From Actinomycetes bacterium (lineage in GTDB: Bacteria > Actinomycetota > Acidimicrobiia > Acidimicrobiales > Ilumatobacteraceae): a stretch of 37,021 bases of DNA. Of this stretch, positions 15,125-25,374 are shown in pieces (within the stretch, counting starts at the first letter, position 1; each line of letters opens with the position of its first letter). Made by a program: the position numbers and the translations under genes. A model generated the notes under the pieces. The model had not been told where the DNA came from, did not search any database, and saw nothing but the letters and a program-made list of their open reading frames with translations. The stretch spans positions 1 through 37,021 of the forward strand of contig BJGC01000021.1 in the NCBI GenBank assembly GCA_014190235.1, given 5' to 3'.

Positions 15125-17204
15125 GATGTTCTTGCAAAAACGAGAGTTGATGAAGCAATAAGTTCTCAGCGACTATTTCTTGTGGTGTCATGTGCGTGAC
15201 GCCTGACAACGGAAGCACTTCATGTGATTTGCCAGCCGCCAGAAGCGCTGAAGACAATTGTAAGGTGTGTGCTGCCACCACATTGTCATCAGATAATCCG
15301 TGAATCAGCAGAAGTGGTCGCGAGAGTTTGTCGGCATCGTTGATGAGCGAAGTTGAGTGATACGGGTGGCTATCGGTTTGTGGATGACCGAGATATCGCT
15401 CGGTGTAATGCGTGTCATAGAGCATCCAGTCAGTCACGGGTGCACCTGCAATGGCACAATGAAAAATATCTGGTCGACGCAACACGCCAAGTGCGGCGAG
15501 GTATCCGCCAAAGCTCCAACCCCGAATACCAACCCGAGACAAGTCAGCACGCGGCTCTATGTTGCCAAGTGCAAGTGCAACCTCAACTTGGTCAGCAAGA
15601 ACTGGGCCAGCAAGGTCGTGGTGAATGCTGCGTTCCCAGTCAGTGCCACGGCCTGGCGTGCCTGCTCCGTCAACAACAACCACAATAAAGCCTTGATCTG
15701 CAAACCATTGAGACGTGGCGAATGAGTGCGCTGATGCAACCACACGCTGGGCATGTGGACCACCATACGGATCAAAGAGAACAGGCAGGCGTGATGTGCC
15801 TGGGTTACGGGGGGTGACTACAGCAATTGGGATTGCTCTGTCGCCAACGCGATGAAATTGTGTTGTTGGTAAAAATGTCAGTGGCTCTGCATAATTTGCA
15901 ATCTCACGCACGTCGCTATCAGGCCCATCGTCGGACAAAAGAATATGAAAACTTGCCTGAGTATGTGTGACAGAGTTCGTGCGTACAACCGTGAGGTTTG
16001 CGTTGCTCACTGCAGATGAGGTGAGGTTTCCGTCACGAATGCAGACGAGAGACGAAGCCTCGATGTCATAACTCCAAATATGCAGAACTGATGGTGTGTC
16101 AATGGGATTGGCATGAAAGACAATGCGCTGGCCGACATGACTCACTGAACGAACCTGCATCTCGGGTGGTGTAATAGCGACATTGTCTAGAAGTAGTCGA
16201 CGTGCGCCATCTCTGTCAGCACATGTGACAAGTTGGTTATTCGGAGTCAGCGCTGGTGTTCCGGATACAAGTTCAACCCAGCATTGGTCTGTGTCTGTAT
16301 AGCGTTGTACGCACACGCCAGAACTTGTGTCAATATCAAAAATTGCGATAGTGCGTTGGTCACGTGTTTGCACCTGCACGATGCAGCCTGCTTTGCTCCA
16401 GTGCACTGCCGTTATATATTCCCACGCATCAGAAATATTTATTGGGGTAAGTGATGTTGTGTCGATGTCGACGATATGCAGCGATGTTGTTGCATTGGTC
16501 GTTCCGGCTGCCGGGTAACGGTGCGCTACTGCGGGCAAAGCAGGACTAGCTGGATCAGCGATGTACCACGTGTTGACATTGCCAACATCAACACGCTCGG
16601 TAATGATGTGTGTTCCTGTAGGGGACCACCAGTATCCGCGGTGTCGGCCCATTTCTTCGGCTGCCACGAATTCGGGCAAACCCCATGTCACTGTTTCTTC
16701 TGGGTCTGAGCACAGAATTGTTTCTTCACCATCGAGCGTACACACACAAAGGTCTCCGTTGCGAACATATGCAATGCGCGTACCGGTTGGGTCTAATCGC
16801 GGATCAAAAATACCAGGTGCAACATTGATCGCTTGCGGTGGGGTCTTGTCAACAAGCGAACAAATAAAAAGAACGCCACCCAAGACAAAAGTTGCAGTAC
16901 TCACATTTGCATCGCATGCATATGTTGTGATTCCGCCTGCTCCTTCGCGGGCGCGTTCTCGACGTTGACGTTCTTGTGTGGTGAGCAATGTGTCGTCTGC
17001 GAGCAATGTGGCTGGATCTGCCACACAGTGTTCTGATCCATCAGAAACGTCAAGCACCCACAGCGCATTAGCCCTGTCGGTTCCCCTCGCACTGCGAGCA
17101 AAGACAATGCGCGAACCATCTGGCGAGATCAGTAGATTGCGTGGTTCGCCCAACGTGAAACGCTGGGTACGAGCAAAGAGACGCGGAAATGATTCGCTTG
17201 TCAT
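15114..17204 (-). CDS. Dipeptidyl-peptidase IV-like S9 serine peptidase
   Basis: Prolyl oligopeptidase family (S9B-like) enzyme, 696 aa. An N-terminal beta-propeller region (about 10-450) carries the double-glutamate motif AAEEMGR (E183-E184), which in DPP-IV holds the substrate N-terminus. A C-terminal alpha/beta-hydrolase domain has the triad Ser564 (GWSFGG), Asp639 (HGLSDDNV) and His671 (GVTHMT). GGPHAQ forms part of the oxyanion region. No signal peptide is seen, so a cytoplasmic role in releasing N-terminal dipeptides is likely. It is the last of three minus-strand genes and starts 9 nt after the alcohol dehydrogenase, with its own putative leaderless promoter. Confidence 0.92.
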   Translation of the reverse strand: MTSESFPRLFARTQRFTLGEPRNLLISPDGSRIVFARSARGTDRANALWVLDVSDGSEHCVADPATLLADDTLLTTQERQRRERAREGAGGITTYACDANVSTATFVLGGVLFICSLVDKTPPQAINVAPGIFDPRLDPTGTRIAYVRNGDLCVCTLDGEETILCSDPEETVTWGLPEFVAAEEMGRHRGYWWSPTGTHIITERVDVGNVNTWYIADPASPALPAVAHRYPAAGTTNATTSLHIVDIDTTSLTPINISDAWEYITAVHWSKAGCIVQVQTRDQRTIAIFDIDTSSGVCVQRYTDTDQCWVELVSGTPALTPNNQLVTCADRDGARRLLLDNVAITPPEMQVRSVSHVGQRIVFHANPIDTPSVLHIWSYDIEASSLVCIRDGNLTSSAVSNANLTVVRTNSVTHTQASFHILLSDDGPDSDVREIANYAEPLTFLPTTQFHRVGDRAIPIAVVTPRNPGTSRLPVLFDPYGGPHAQRVVASAHSFATSQWFADQGFIVVVVDGAGTPGRGTDWERSIHHDLAGPVLADQVEVALALGNIEPRADLSRVGIRGWSFGGYLAALGVLRRPDIFHCAIAGAPVTDWMLYDTHYTERYLGHPQTDSHPYHSTSLINDADKLSRPLLLIHGLSDDNVVAAHTLQLSSALLAAGKSHEVLPLSGVTHMTPQEIVAENLLLHQLSFLQEHLCS

Positions 17205-17210
17205 AGACCC

Positions 17211-17216
17211 AAACTA
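17211..17216 (-). promoter_or_regulatory. Putative -10 box of a leaderless peptidase transcript
   Basis: On the minus strand TAGTTT ends 6 nt before the ATG at 17204. It overlaps the TAG stop codon of the upstream dehydrogenase gene. No SD is visible. Confidence 0.4.
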
Positions 17217-18263
17217 TTTCTGCGGTTCGACAAGTATTTTGGCATGTTGCTCTGGATTGCCCAAGTCAATAAAAGCCTGCGGAACTCCGTCAATCCCGAC
17301 ACTACCTGTGAGCATTGGCGACAGGTCGACATCACCTTGGGCAATGGCATGAAGTGAATACGCAAACTCATCTGGTTCGTAGCCAAGTGCAAACTGCAAA
17401 TTGAGTTCGCGTGTTACTGCCACCATCGGATGTATTTGGTCGGCCTGCATGCACGCACCAACGACCAAGACATGCCCACCGCGAGGCGCCATTCGCATTG
17501 CTTCATCAATCATTGTCGGTACACCGACAGCTTCAAAGATGAAACGCTCTCGCGAGGTGCCAGTTGTACGCCATGCTTCGATCGCTGGAGTTTCTCGCGG
17601 GTCGACAACAACATCTGCACCCAGTTGTAGTGCAAGTTGGCGACGTCGTGGAGAAAAATCAGCACCAACAATCGGTCCAATGCCTTTCATTTTGAGTTCT
17701 GCAATGACGGCAAGTCCAACGGGGCCGAGTCCGATCACAATTGCTGAGTTCTCGCTCGTGATACGGCTCTTGGCAACGGCGTGTACGCCAACAGCGAGCG
17801 GTTCAGTGAGTGCTGCCATGCGTGGGCTGAGTCCGTTAGGAACTTTTAGCGCCAACATGTCATTAAGAATCATCATGTCGGCGTAACCACCGTTATAGAG
17901 ATTGGAATATCCGACTGGATGTAATCCAGACGCATCAAATGCGAGTGGCATTGACACCACGACGTCGCCTGCACTCAAGTTGGTGCAATCTGAGCCAACA
18001 TCTACAACTTCACAACAAAACTCATGACCCATAATTGTGTCCTTGTCGGCAACAAACGAAGTGATGGGCATTGGACTCGGATCTGCCCAGTTATTCAGTG
18101 TTTCAGACAGCGCAAGAGATTCTTTTCCGTGTTTGAGCATGTGTAGGTCGCTGCCACAAATGCCACACGCCAAAACTTTCGTCAGGACTTGACCGCTGCC
18201 TGGGATGGGGTCGGCCGTGGTGTCGACTCGCAGTTGCCAATTGTTCATGATTGTTGCGCGCAT
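17214..18263 (-). CDS. Zinc-dependent alcohol dehydrogenase (MDR family)
   Basis: Medium-chain dehydrogenase/reductase, 349 aa. Catalytic zinc ligands are visible: C36 in CGICGSDLH, H80-E81 in GHEF, and E154 in LTEPLAVGVHA. The NAD(P)-binding motif GLGPVG is at 178-183. The four-cysteine structural zinc lobe of many family members is absent. The substrate is unknown, possibly a sugar alcohol, butanediol-like compound or other secondary alcohol. ATG 18263 has a leaderless-type TAGGGT 6 nt upstream; an internal ATG at 18248 is a weaker alternative. It follows the thiolase-like gene by 26 nt. Confidence 0.9.
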   Translation of the reverse strand: MRATIMNNWQLRVDTTADPIPGSGQVLTKVLACGICGSDLHMLKHGKESLALSETLNNWADPSPMPITSFVADKDTIMGHEFCCEVVDVGSDCTNLSAGDVVVSMPLAFDASGLHPVGYSNLYNGGYADMMILNDMLALKVPNGLSPRMAALTEPLAVGVHAVAKSRITSENSAIVIGLGPVGLAVIAELKMKGIGPIVGADFSPRRRQLALQLGADVVVDPRETPAIEAWRTTGTSRERFIFEAVGVPTMIDEAMRMAPRGGHVLVVGACMQADQIHPMVAVTRELNLQFALGYEPDEFAYSLHAIAQGDVDLSPMLTGSVGIDGVPQAFIDLGNPEQHAKILVEPQK

Positions 18264-18269
18264 GTTGCA

Positions 18270-18275
18270 ACCCTA
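18270..18275 (-). promoter_or_regulatory. Putative -10 box of a leaderless dehydrogenase transcript
   Basis: On the minus strand TAGGGT ends 6 nt before the ATG at 18263; no SD lies between. Confidence 0.4.
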
Positions 18276-18289
18276 TTCGTTTGTAGTGG

Positions 18290-19771
18290 TTATGCGTTCA
18301 CAAACATGAGTCCGTGCGAATCAAGCACACATGAGCGGCCCACCCATTCGCCCTCACACATTGCCCCGGCTAGATCAGCATCGGTGCTTTGTCCCCATGC
18401 TCTGCGTCCGTCAGCAAGCAGGCACGCCGCATAGGCAGTTTCTGGAGCACCTTCGCGATTGTGCATCACCGTGTAGGCCTCAATTGTGGCTGGTCCTTGC
18501 GCATCAACTGCAACAGCAAGATCGCGCATAGGCAGTGCATCGATTTCGGATTGTGGATTGCCAAAACGAAAACCATTTTTGGGAGGTTCAGTGCTGTACA
18601 CACCGAACGAATGCTTCGTTGTAAAACCACCGTTGCCCCAGATGAACCCCTTGGTTCCGGGGGCAGCACGAAGTTCATTAGCCATGGTGGCGATGGCGTG
18701 CATCACATAGTTGTTCCATGGTCCACCATTGAAGGGCAATCCACCAGTGCGCGTGAGTTGTGAGGTGATGTCAAGACCCAATGACTGCGCGCCGAGTTGC
18801 GTTGCTGACGGAAAGCATGAATACAAATCGACAAGGTCGATGTCGTCGATACCCAAGCCGGCTAATTCAAGAGCAGATTTTCCGCCTATGCGGATTGCGG
18901 GAGTCTCATAAAAATTATTTCGATTCGAAACAAAAATATGTTCGTGGGTATCGGCTCCTGAGTGCATGAACACCCATCTATCGCGGGGGACACCAAGAGA
19001 CTCTGCTTTGGCAACTGAACACACCATCAAAGCCGCCGCCATGTCGACGTCGTTATTGGAGTTCATAAGTTTTGGATATGGCATGCCGATCATGCGGTTG
19101 GTTGGCGACACAGTGCGGATTTCTTCTGGCGTGTAAAAGCGTTGTGACCATGCATGTGGGTTTGTGGCTGCAACAGCAGAAAATCGAGACCACAGTTCGC
19201 TGATGTGTATTTGATGGTCTTGCACTGAGCGGCCTGCGTGCGCGCGCACCGCTGTCTCAAACATTGGATACAACTGGATTGGCGCGTACATCTTGCGCTC
19301 GATTTCTTCTGGATGAACAATTTTTTTCTCTTCGGTCACCATGGTGGGCGCAATATCCGTGGTACGCCAGTCCAGTTCGACGCCAGCAGCACGGGCGCGT
19401 TTGCGTGTTCTGCTGGTTTCGCCACCAGCCAAAAAGACCAAGTCGATCTCGCCTCGTTGAATTTGCTGTGAAGCGATATTGACAAGCATCTGAGGCGTAT
19501 TGCCACCAGTTGCAGACAGACCAAGTTCGCGGGGCTCAAGATGCAGATCCTGAGCGACAAAATAGGCGGGGTTTGTGTAGCGCCATGACAGCAGGCTCAC
19601 TATTCGCAAGGCATCTGGATTAGGGATTGATGTCAAGCCAGCATCTTGGGAGGCGAGCGTGATGGCGTCCGAAATGAGAGCGATGGGGTCTTTGGCATCA
19701 TCGAGACCAATGGCGTGCTGTGCGACCTGCCCCGTTCCGATGATGATGGGTGTCCGGGGATCAAGTGACAT
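18290..19771 (-). CDS. Thiolase-like protein with extra C-terminal domain
   Basis: Thiolase-superfamily protein, 493 aa, usually annotated acetyl-CoA acetyltransferase. The length and the region after about residue 400 fit thiolase-like protein type 1, with its additional C-terminal domain described in mycobacteria. Where thiolases carry the nucleophilic cysteine there is GLSATGGNTPQML (about 84-96) without any cysteine, and the GHP histidine motif is replaced by GGPWNNYVMHAIA. It therefore probably does not do classical thiolysis and may act on or bind acyl-CoA in another way. It may share a role in fatty-acid or steroid-like catabolism with the dehydrogenase downstream, but that is inference. 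Confidence 0.85.
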   Translation of the reverse strand: MSLDPRTPIIIGTGQVAQHAIGLDDAKDPIALISDAITLASQDAGLTSIPNPDALRIVSLLSWRYTNPAYFVAQDLHLEPRELGLSATGGNTPQMLVNIASQQIQRGEIDLVFLAGGETSRTRKRARAAGVELDWRTTDIAPTMVTEEKKIVHPEEIERKMYAPIQLYPMFETAVRAHAGRSVQDHQIHISELWSRFSAVAATNPHAWSQRFYTPEEIRTVSPTNRMIGMPYPKLMNSNNDVDMAAALMVCSVAKAESLGVPRDRWVFMHSGADTHEHIFVSNRNNFYETPAIRIGGKSALELAGLGIDDIDLVDLYSCFPSATQLGAQSLGLDITSQLTRTGGLPFNGGPWNNYVMHAIATMANELRAAPGTKGFIWGNGGFTTKHSFGVYSTEPPKNGFRFGNPQSEIDALPMRDLAVAVDAQGPATIEAYTVMHNREGAPETAYAACLLADGRRAWGQSTDADLAGAMCEGEWVGRSCVLDSHGLMFVNA

Positions 19772-19778
19772 AGGTCTA

Positions 19779-19784
19779 ACGCTA
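19779..19784 (-). promoter_or_regulatory. Putative -10 box of a leaderless thiolase-like transcript
   Basis: On the minus strand TAGCGT ends 7 nt before the ATG at 19771; no SD is visible. It is divergent from the rpiB promoter, whose box starts 23 nt away. Confidence 0.42.
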
Positions 19785-19806
19785 GGCGCTGAGGTGGTCT
19801 GAACCT

Positions 19807-19812
19807 TATGCT
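19807..19812 (+). promoter_or_regulatory. Putative -10 box of a leaderless rpiB transcript
   Basis: TATGCT ends 7 nt before ATG 19820. It contains the earlier in-frame ATG 19808, which it therefore argues against as the start. No SD is visible. Confidence 0.45.
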
Positions 19813-19819
19813 GGACGTA

Positions 19820-20275
19820 ATGTCACGAATCGCTATCGGCGCCGACCACGCAGGATTTCTGCTGAAGCAACATCTCATCGAGATGCTCGTTGCTCTCGGA
19901 CATGATGTGCAAGATCTCGGCACGCATTCTCAAGAGAGCGTCGATTATCCACCTATCTGCGCTGGGGTCGGGCGTGCAGTGCGCGATGGCAATGCAGACG
20001 TCGGAGTTGTATTAGGCGGAAGCGGTCAAGGCGAGCAGTTGGCTGCAAATAAAGTGCGCGGTGTTCGCGCTGCGCTTTGCAATGATTTGTATACCGCTCG
20101 CATGGCTCGCGAGCACAACAATGCAAATGTGCTTTCCATGGGAGCGCGCGTTGTCGGAATTGGCCTGGCAGAAGAAATCGTGACAATGTTTTTGGCGACT
20201 CCTTTTGCCGGTGGTCGTCACGAACGTCGAGTTGCACAACTATCCGAAATTGAGCAGGAAGAAGCAGATCACTGA
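19820..20275 (+). CDS. rpiB: Ribose-5-phosphate isomerase B
   Basis: RpiB/LacAB-family isomerase interconverting ribose-5-phosphate and ribulose-5-phosphate (151 aa). It starts [13 protein letters not shown] and has the phosphate/active-site loop [14 protein letters not shown] (65-78). As in the M. tuberculosis enzyme, a Ser replaces the E. coli-type catalytic Cys and a Glu (E72 here) is the likely base. I chose ATG 19820 over 19808 because the family N-terminus begins there and a leaderless -10 box precedes it. Its TGA overlaps the glyA ATG by one base, indicating coupling. Confidence 0.94.
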   Translation: MSRIAIGADHAGFLLKQHLIEMLVALGHDVQDLGTHSQESVDYPPICAGVGRAVRDGNADVGVVLGGSGQGEQLAANKVRGVRAALCNDLYTARMAREHNNANVLSMGARVVGIGLAEEIVTMFLATPFAGGRHERRVAQLSEIEQEEADH

Positions 20276-21531
20276 TGCCTTGGCCACTAGATAATAATTC
20301 TGACACCGCAGTGTTTGGATTACTCGAACAAGAAAGAGTTCGCCAAAACACAGGCTTGCAACTGATTGCAAGCGAAAACTTCACATCACCAGACGTCATG
20401 CGTGCCACTGGTTCGGTGTTCACAAACAAATACAGCGAGGGGTACCCCGGAAAACGGTATTACGGCGGCAATGCAATTGTCGACGACGTTGAAACGCTCG
20501 CAATTGAGCGAGTTAAGCAGTTGTTCGGCGCAGAGCACGCCAACGTGCAGCCACACTCAGGTGCCAGCGCGAACATGGCGGTCTATTTAGGTCTCTTGCA
20601 ACCAGGAGACACATTGCTTGGCCTCAGTCTCGATCACGGTGGTCACCTCACGCACGGGTCACCCGTCAATGCGAGCGGAATCCTGTACAACTTTTTGAGT
20701 TACAAAGTGACGCCTGGTGATGAGCGAATTGATTTTCAAGAAATGCGCGACCTTGCATTGCAACACCGCCCCAAAATGATTGTCGCCGGAACAACGAGTT
20801 ATCCGCGCCGGCTCGACCCAGAACCATTTAAGGCAATAGCCGATGAAGTTGGCGCACTATTGATGTTTGACATTGCGCACTTGGCCGGATTAGTTGCTGG
20901 TGGCGCGCATCCAAACCCTGTGCCGTTTGCTGACGTCGTCACATTTACAACACACAAAACTTTGCGTGGACCACGTGGTGGATGCATCTTGAGTAAAGCC
21001 GAACATGCAAAAGCAATCGACAAGGCAGTGTTCCCCGGAAGCCAAGGTGGACCATTAGAACATGCGATTGCTGCGAAGGCGGTGGCTTTTCGCGAGGCAC
21101 TCGACCCATCTTTCAAGGTGTATGTGCACCAAATTGTGAAGAATGCATCTGCGCTAGCAGCAGCTCTTGCCAAGCAGGGTTTTCGCTTGGTCAGTGGAGG
21201 CACCGACAATCACCTGATGGTTGTCGATCTGCGACCATTTGATGCGGACTGCACAGGTAAAGAGGCACAACTTATTCTTGACGAAGCCGGAATCACACTA
21301 AATAAAAATACGGTTCCAGATGATCCTCGCAGTCCATTTGTCACCTCAGGAGTTCGTATTGGCACTCCTTCTGTGACAACTCAAGGAATGAAAGAGCCAG
21401 AAATGCTCGAAATCGCCGAACTCATTGCCCACACCCTGCGAGTACGCAACGATCCGCAGGCTGTGGCCGATGTGCGCAAGCGCGTGGCTGCTCTTTGTGC
21501 TCGTTTCCCTGTGTATCCCCACGCTTTCTAA
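20275..21531 (+). CDS. glyA: Serine hydroxymethyltransferase
   Basis: PLP enzyme interconverting serine and glycine with tetrahydrofolate, supplying one-carbon units (418 aa, normal length). Landmarks are [15 protein letters not shown] (51-65), [15 protein letters not shown] and the PLP lysine K228 in [14 protein letters not shown]. The start shares one base with the rpiB stop (TGATG). The rpiB-glyA pairing is also seen in other actinobacteria, to my knowledge. A 56-nt gap without a clear terminator separates it from wecA. Confidence 0.96.
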   Translation: MPWPLDNNSDTAVFGLLEQERVRQNTGLQLIASENFTSPDVMRATGSVFTNKYSEGYPGKRYYGGNAIVDDVETLAIERVKQLFGAEHANVQPHSGASANMAVYLGLLQPGDTLLGLSLDHGGHLTHGSPVNASGILYNFLSYKVTPGDERIDFQEMRDLALQHRPKMIVAGTTSYPRRLDPEPFKAIADEVGALLMFDIAHLAGLVAGGAHPNPVPFADVVTFTTHKTLRGPRGGCILSKAEHAKAIDKAVFPGSQGGPLEHAIAAKAVAFREALDPSFKVYVHQIVKNASALAAALAKQGFRLVSGGTDNHLMVVDLRPFDADCTGKEAQLILDEAGITLNKNTVPDDPRSPFVTSGVRIGTPSVTTQGMKEPEMLEIAELIAHTLRVRNDPQAVADVRKRVAALCARFPVYPHAF

Positions 21532-21572
21532 GGCATTTGGGCGGAGCACTTCTTGGGCAACTGCGCACAGCG

Positions 21573-21578
21573 TAGGCT
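21573..21578 (+). promoter_or_regulatory. Possible -10 box upstream of wecA
   Basis: TAGGCT ends 9 nt before ATG 21588, slightly farther than in the other leaderless candidates, which would give a 5' leader of only 2-3 nt. No SD is present. Confidence 0.3.
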
Positions 21579-21587
21579 CGTCCCCTA

Positions 21588-22715
21588 ATGGGTAGTTATT
21601 TCGTCATCATGTTGTGCGCATGTCTTGTCACTGCGGCAACCACTCCCTTGGTGCGCCGGCTAGCAAATGATCGCCAGTGGGTCGCAGTTCCAGATGATCG
21701 AAAAGTTCATAAAGTGCCCATGCCAGATGTTGGTGGAATCGCGATGTTCGTTGGGGTTGTGGTGTCGTTGTTCGTGGCATGGCGCATGGGGCAGTTCACA
21801 CATTTATTTGTTGGCAACAGCGAGCCAGCAGGAGTTGTAATCGGAGCATTTATTATTTTGTGTTTTGGTGTTCGTGATGACATCAAAGAAATCTCTGCAC
21901 CAGCACGAGTAGTCGGAACAGTAATCTCAGGACTCGTACTGGTGTATTTCGGGGTCACGATGTTTTATTTTCGGCTTCCGTTCATCGATGTATTTCAGGT
22001 CTCAAATGACTGGACGCCTATTGTCACTGTTGTCTGGTTGCTCATGATGACCCAAGCCATCAACTTAATTGACGGTCTAGATGGTCTGGCTGCTGGCATC
22101 GTGGCAATTGCATCCGGAACATTTTTTATATACAGCCAACATCTTGCACATCTGGGATTACTTTCTGAGCCCAATCTCGGCCCGTTGATCGCCGCAATCA
22201 CGGTGGGTGTATGTGTTGGTTTTTTGCCGTTCAATTTCAATCCTGCAAGTATTTTTATGGGCGATGGCGGCGCATACTTACTAGGGTTTCTATTGGCAGT
22301 ATCAACGAGTGTTGTTGGTGGGCGAGCAGATCCCGCCACTCAAGCCTTTAGCGGACAAACGTATTTCTTCTTAGCGCCATTATTTATCCCGATTATGATC
22401 TTGGGCGTACCTATTTTTGATGTGGTATTTGCCATCATTCGGCGCATCAGCCGGGGTGAAGATTTCTCCAAGGCTGACAGGGGACACCTGCATCATCGGC
22501 TCATCAACTTGGGACACGGTCCACGACGTGCAGTTGTCATCTTGTGGGGATGGACAATATTGCTCTCGGGATTCGTCATGTTTCCGGTTTTTCGACCCAG
22601 CACAAGTCGCAGTCTCGCCGTATTTGGGATCATCGCCATAGTGCTCATCTTGTACACGATGCTGCATCCTGATTTGCACTGGCGAAACGGCAAAAGCGAC
22701 GAATCAGATAAGTAG
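21588..22715 (+). CDS. wecA: Polyprenyl-phosphate GlcNAc-1-phosphate transferase (WecA/TagO-like)
   Basis: Integral membrane sugar-phosphate transferase of the MraY/WecA family (375 aa, about 10-11 hydrophobic segments). It loads a sugar-1-phosphate, probably GlcNAc, onto a polyprenyl phosphate carrier, the first step of a cell-surface glycan. Visible motifs are PDDRKVHKVPMPDVGG near residue 35, DDIKEIS, the catalytic NLIDGLDGLAAG, FMGDGGAYLLGF, and RGHLHHRL in a cytoplasmic loop. Its position directly before the ATP synthase genes is that of Rv1302 (wecA/rfe) in M. tuberculosis, which supports WecA rather than MraY, since MraY sits in the mur-fts cluster. Confidence 0.92.
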   Translation: MGSYFVIMLCACLVTAATTPLVRRLANDRQWVAVPDDRKVHKVPMPDVGGIAMFVGVVVSLFVAWRMGQFTHLFVGNSEPAGVVIGAFIILCFGVRDDIKEISAPARVVGTVISGLVLVYFGVTMFYFRLPFIDVFQVSNDWTPIVTVVWLLMMTQAINLIDGLDGLAAGIVAIASGTFFIYSQHLAHLGLLSEPNLGPLIAAITVGVCVGFLPFNFNPASIFMGDGGAYLLGFLLAVSTSVVGGRADPATQAFSGQTYFFLAPLFIPIMILGVPIFDVVFAIIRRISRGEDFSKADRGHLHHRLINLGHGPRRAVVILWGWTILLSGFVMFPVFRPSTSRSLAVFGIIAIVLILYTMLHPDLHWRNGKSDESDK

Positions 22716-22730
22716 CACACTCGCACGATG

Positions 22731-22758
22731 TTGAGTTTTCGCGGCGATGCGCTAGATT
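22731..22758 (+). promoter_or_regulatory. Putative sigma-70-type promoter of the ATP synthase operon
   Basis: TTGAGT (22731-22736), a 16-nt spacer and TAGATT (22753-22758) form a plausible promoter, each box matching 4 of 6 consensus bases. It lies just upstream of the first ATP synthase accessory gene and predicts a 5' leader of about 40 nt. Confidence 0.45.
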
Positions 22759-22807
22759 GAGAAGCCGTTCACAAGGACGTCAACACTGTCTGAGGTAGAT
22801 GCATCAA

Positions 22808-23083
22808 ATGGCTCTCAAACTGATTCCAACACGCAGACCGATCGCCCGCACATCTGACAACCTTGGTCATGGCGCCGAAATTGCTGGAGTGGTGCTTGTA
22901 TTTTTTTTGATTGGGCTCGGCCTGGATGCGTGGCTCAACACAACGCCCTTGTTCATGGTGATTCTGAGCATCGTGGCAGTGGTCGAGCAGTTCGCCAAGA
23001 TGTATTTTGTCTATACACATCAGATGCGGGAACTCGAAAAAGAACGTGCAGAAGTCGCTCGCGGCGGACAAGGGCATGTGTGA
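22808..23083 (+). CDS. AtpZ/AtpI-type ATP synthase accessory membrane protein
   Basis: Small protein (91 aa) with two hydrophobic segments (GVVLVFFLIGLGLDAWL and PLFMVILSIVAVVEQF) and a basic N-terminus. This is the layout of AtpZ-like F1Fo accessory proteins, implicated in c-ring assembly or Mg2+ transport. GAGG (22792-22795) lies 12 nt upstream of ATG 22808 and only 3 nt from the alternative ATG 22799, so the start is uncertain by three residues. It overlaps the next gene by 4 nt (GTGA). Confidence 0.78.
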   Translation: MALKLIPTRRPIARTSDNLGHGAEIAGVVLVFFLIGLGLDAWLNTTPLFMVILSIVAVVEQFAKMYFVYTHQMRELEKERAEVARGGQGHV

Positions 23084-23547
23084 CTTCTGACCAACCGTCC
23101 CCATTTACGACCGGTCTGAGTGGTCCAGCGCCCGAGATGTCGGTCTCTCGAGATCTTGTCAAACGTGGCCTGCTCGTGCTTCCGCTTTTGTGCCTGGTGG
23201 CCGGGGTCATCTGGGGTATGAACGGTGCCTATTCGTGTGCTTTTGCAGTGGTATTGGTGTTGTTGAACTTTTTGTTAGCAGCGCTCATCATGGCATGGAC
23301 TGCCCCCATCTCGTTGGCGCTCATGATGGGAGCGTCGCTTTTTGGATATCTTGCTCGGCTTGGTCTAATATTCCTAGCGGTCATAGTGGTCAAAGATTTT
23401 TCGTGGGTTTCACTTCAAGCCCTCGGATGCACCATTATTGTCACGCACCTTGGGCTCCTGTTTTGGGAACTCAAGTACATATCCGCATCACTTGCATTTC
23501 CTGGTCTCAAGCCAGGCAAGCAAGAATCAAGTCCTGTCCAGCCCTAA
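23080..23547 (+). CDS. AtpI-like membrane protein
   Basis: 155-residue protein with four predicted membrane segments (for example LLVLPLLCLVAGVIWG and LGLIFLAVIVV). It corresponds in place to Rv1303 of M. tuberculosis and to ATP synthase subunit I (uncI/atpI), an assembly factor for the c-ring. GTG 23080 overlaps the stop of the preceding gene as GTGA and is preceded by AAGGG (23070-23074) with 5-nt spacing. It follows another accessory protein of the same functional class, so this operon seems to have both types. Confidence 0.8.
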   Translation: MTSDQPSPFTTGLSGPAPEMSVSRDLVKRGLLVLPLLCLVAGVIWGMNGAYSCAFAVVLVLLNFLLAALIMAWTAPISLALMMGASLFGYLARLGLIFLAVIVVKDFSWVSLQALGCTIIVTHLGLLFWELKYISASLAFPGLKPGKQESSPVQP

Positions 23548-23574
23548 CGAAAATCATTGAAGGATTACAACAAC

Positions 23575-24670
<1,096 letters not shown>

Positions 24671-24729
24671 TCCGTACTTGAGTTCACAACCACCACCAAC
24701 CTTCGCAACAGCGAATTCCAGGAGTTGAC

Positions 24730-25374
24730 ATGCAACATGTAGTCGCCACCGTCTCGGGGGGCAATTTAGTGAGTCTTCGTTGGGTGTCGTCGGAAACGAC
24801 CGACACAACAATGCCATCAGAGATGATGACGACGACGGCTAATCCGATGGCTGCATCAGCAGCAGTTGCTGAGACCACTGGACCAAACCCGATCTCGCCT
24901 GAGATGAAAGAACTCCAGTGGGGCGCAGGATCATTCATCGTGCTGTTTATTTTGATGAGGCTCGTGTTGTTTCCTCGTCTGAAAAAAGGCATGGATGCGC
25001 GATACGCCGGTATTCGCAGTGATCACGAAGACGCCGACGCAGCCAAGTCTGGTGCGCGAGCAGATGTTGTCGCTTATGAGAGTGCGCTCAACGATGTGCG
25101 TGCGCAAGCAGCAACACGAATTGACGCAGCACGACAAACGCTAGATACCGAGCGTCAATCACAGTTGGCTCAGGTCAACGCCCGCATTGCTGCTCGTCGA
25201 GCCGAAGCAGATGATCGGGCAAGCGCAGTTAAAGCTGCTGGTCGTGGTCAAATTTCAGATGCTGTTGCTGCAATTGCTACACGTGCAGGCGAAATCGCTT
25301 CTGGTCGAACCCCAGATGCTGCGGTCGTCAAACAAGCAGTTGTGTCAGCAATGGAAAGTGCAGGAGCACGATGA
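24730..25374 (+). CDS. atpF: ATP synthase subunit b-type (first copy, b/b-prime)
   Basis: Peripheral-stalk subunit, 214 aa. A long Thr/Ala-rich N-terminal stretch (1-60) precedes the single membrane helix GSFIVLFILMRLVLF (about 67-81) and a long Ala/Arg/Asp-rich helical stalk. AGGAG (24720-24724) is 5 nt before ATG 24730. The N-terminal extension is unusual for b subunits, which normally start almost directly with the membrane helix; an internal start near the MKELQWG segment (Met59) would remove it but lacks an obvious SD. It overlaps the next b-type gene by 4 nt (ATGA). The pair would form a b-b' heterodimer. Confidence 0.88.
   Translation: MQHVVATVSGGNLVSLRWVSSETTDTTMPSEMMTTTANPMAASAAVAETTGPNPISPEMKELQWGAGSFIVLFILMRLVLFPRLKKGMDARYAGIRSDHEDADAAKSGARADVVAYESALNDVRAQAATRIDAARQTLDTERQSQLAQVNARIAARRAEADDRASAVKAAGRGQISDAVAAIATRAGEIASGRTPDAAVVKQAVVSAMESAGAR

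Noticed and set aside
21588-22715. MraY (phospho-MurNAc-pentapeptide transferase)
   Set aside because: Motifs and position before the ATP synthase operon fit WecA/TagO; MraY belongs to the mur-fts cluster.
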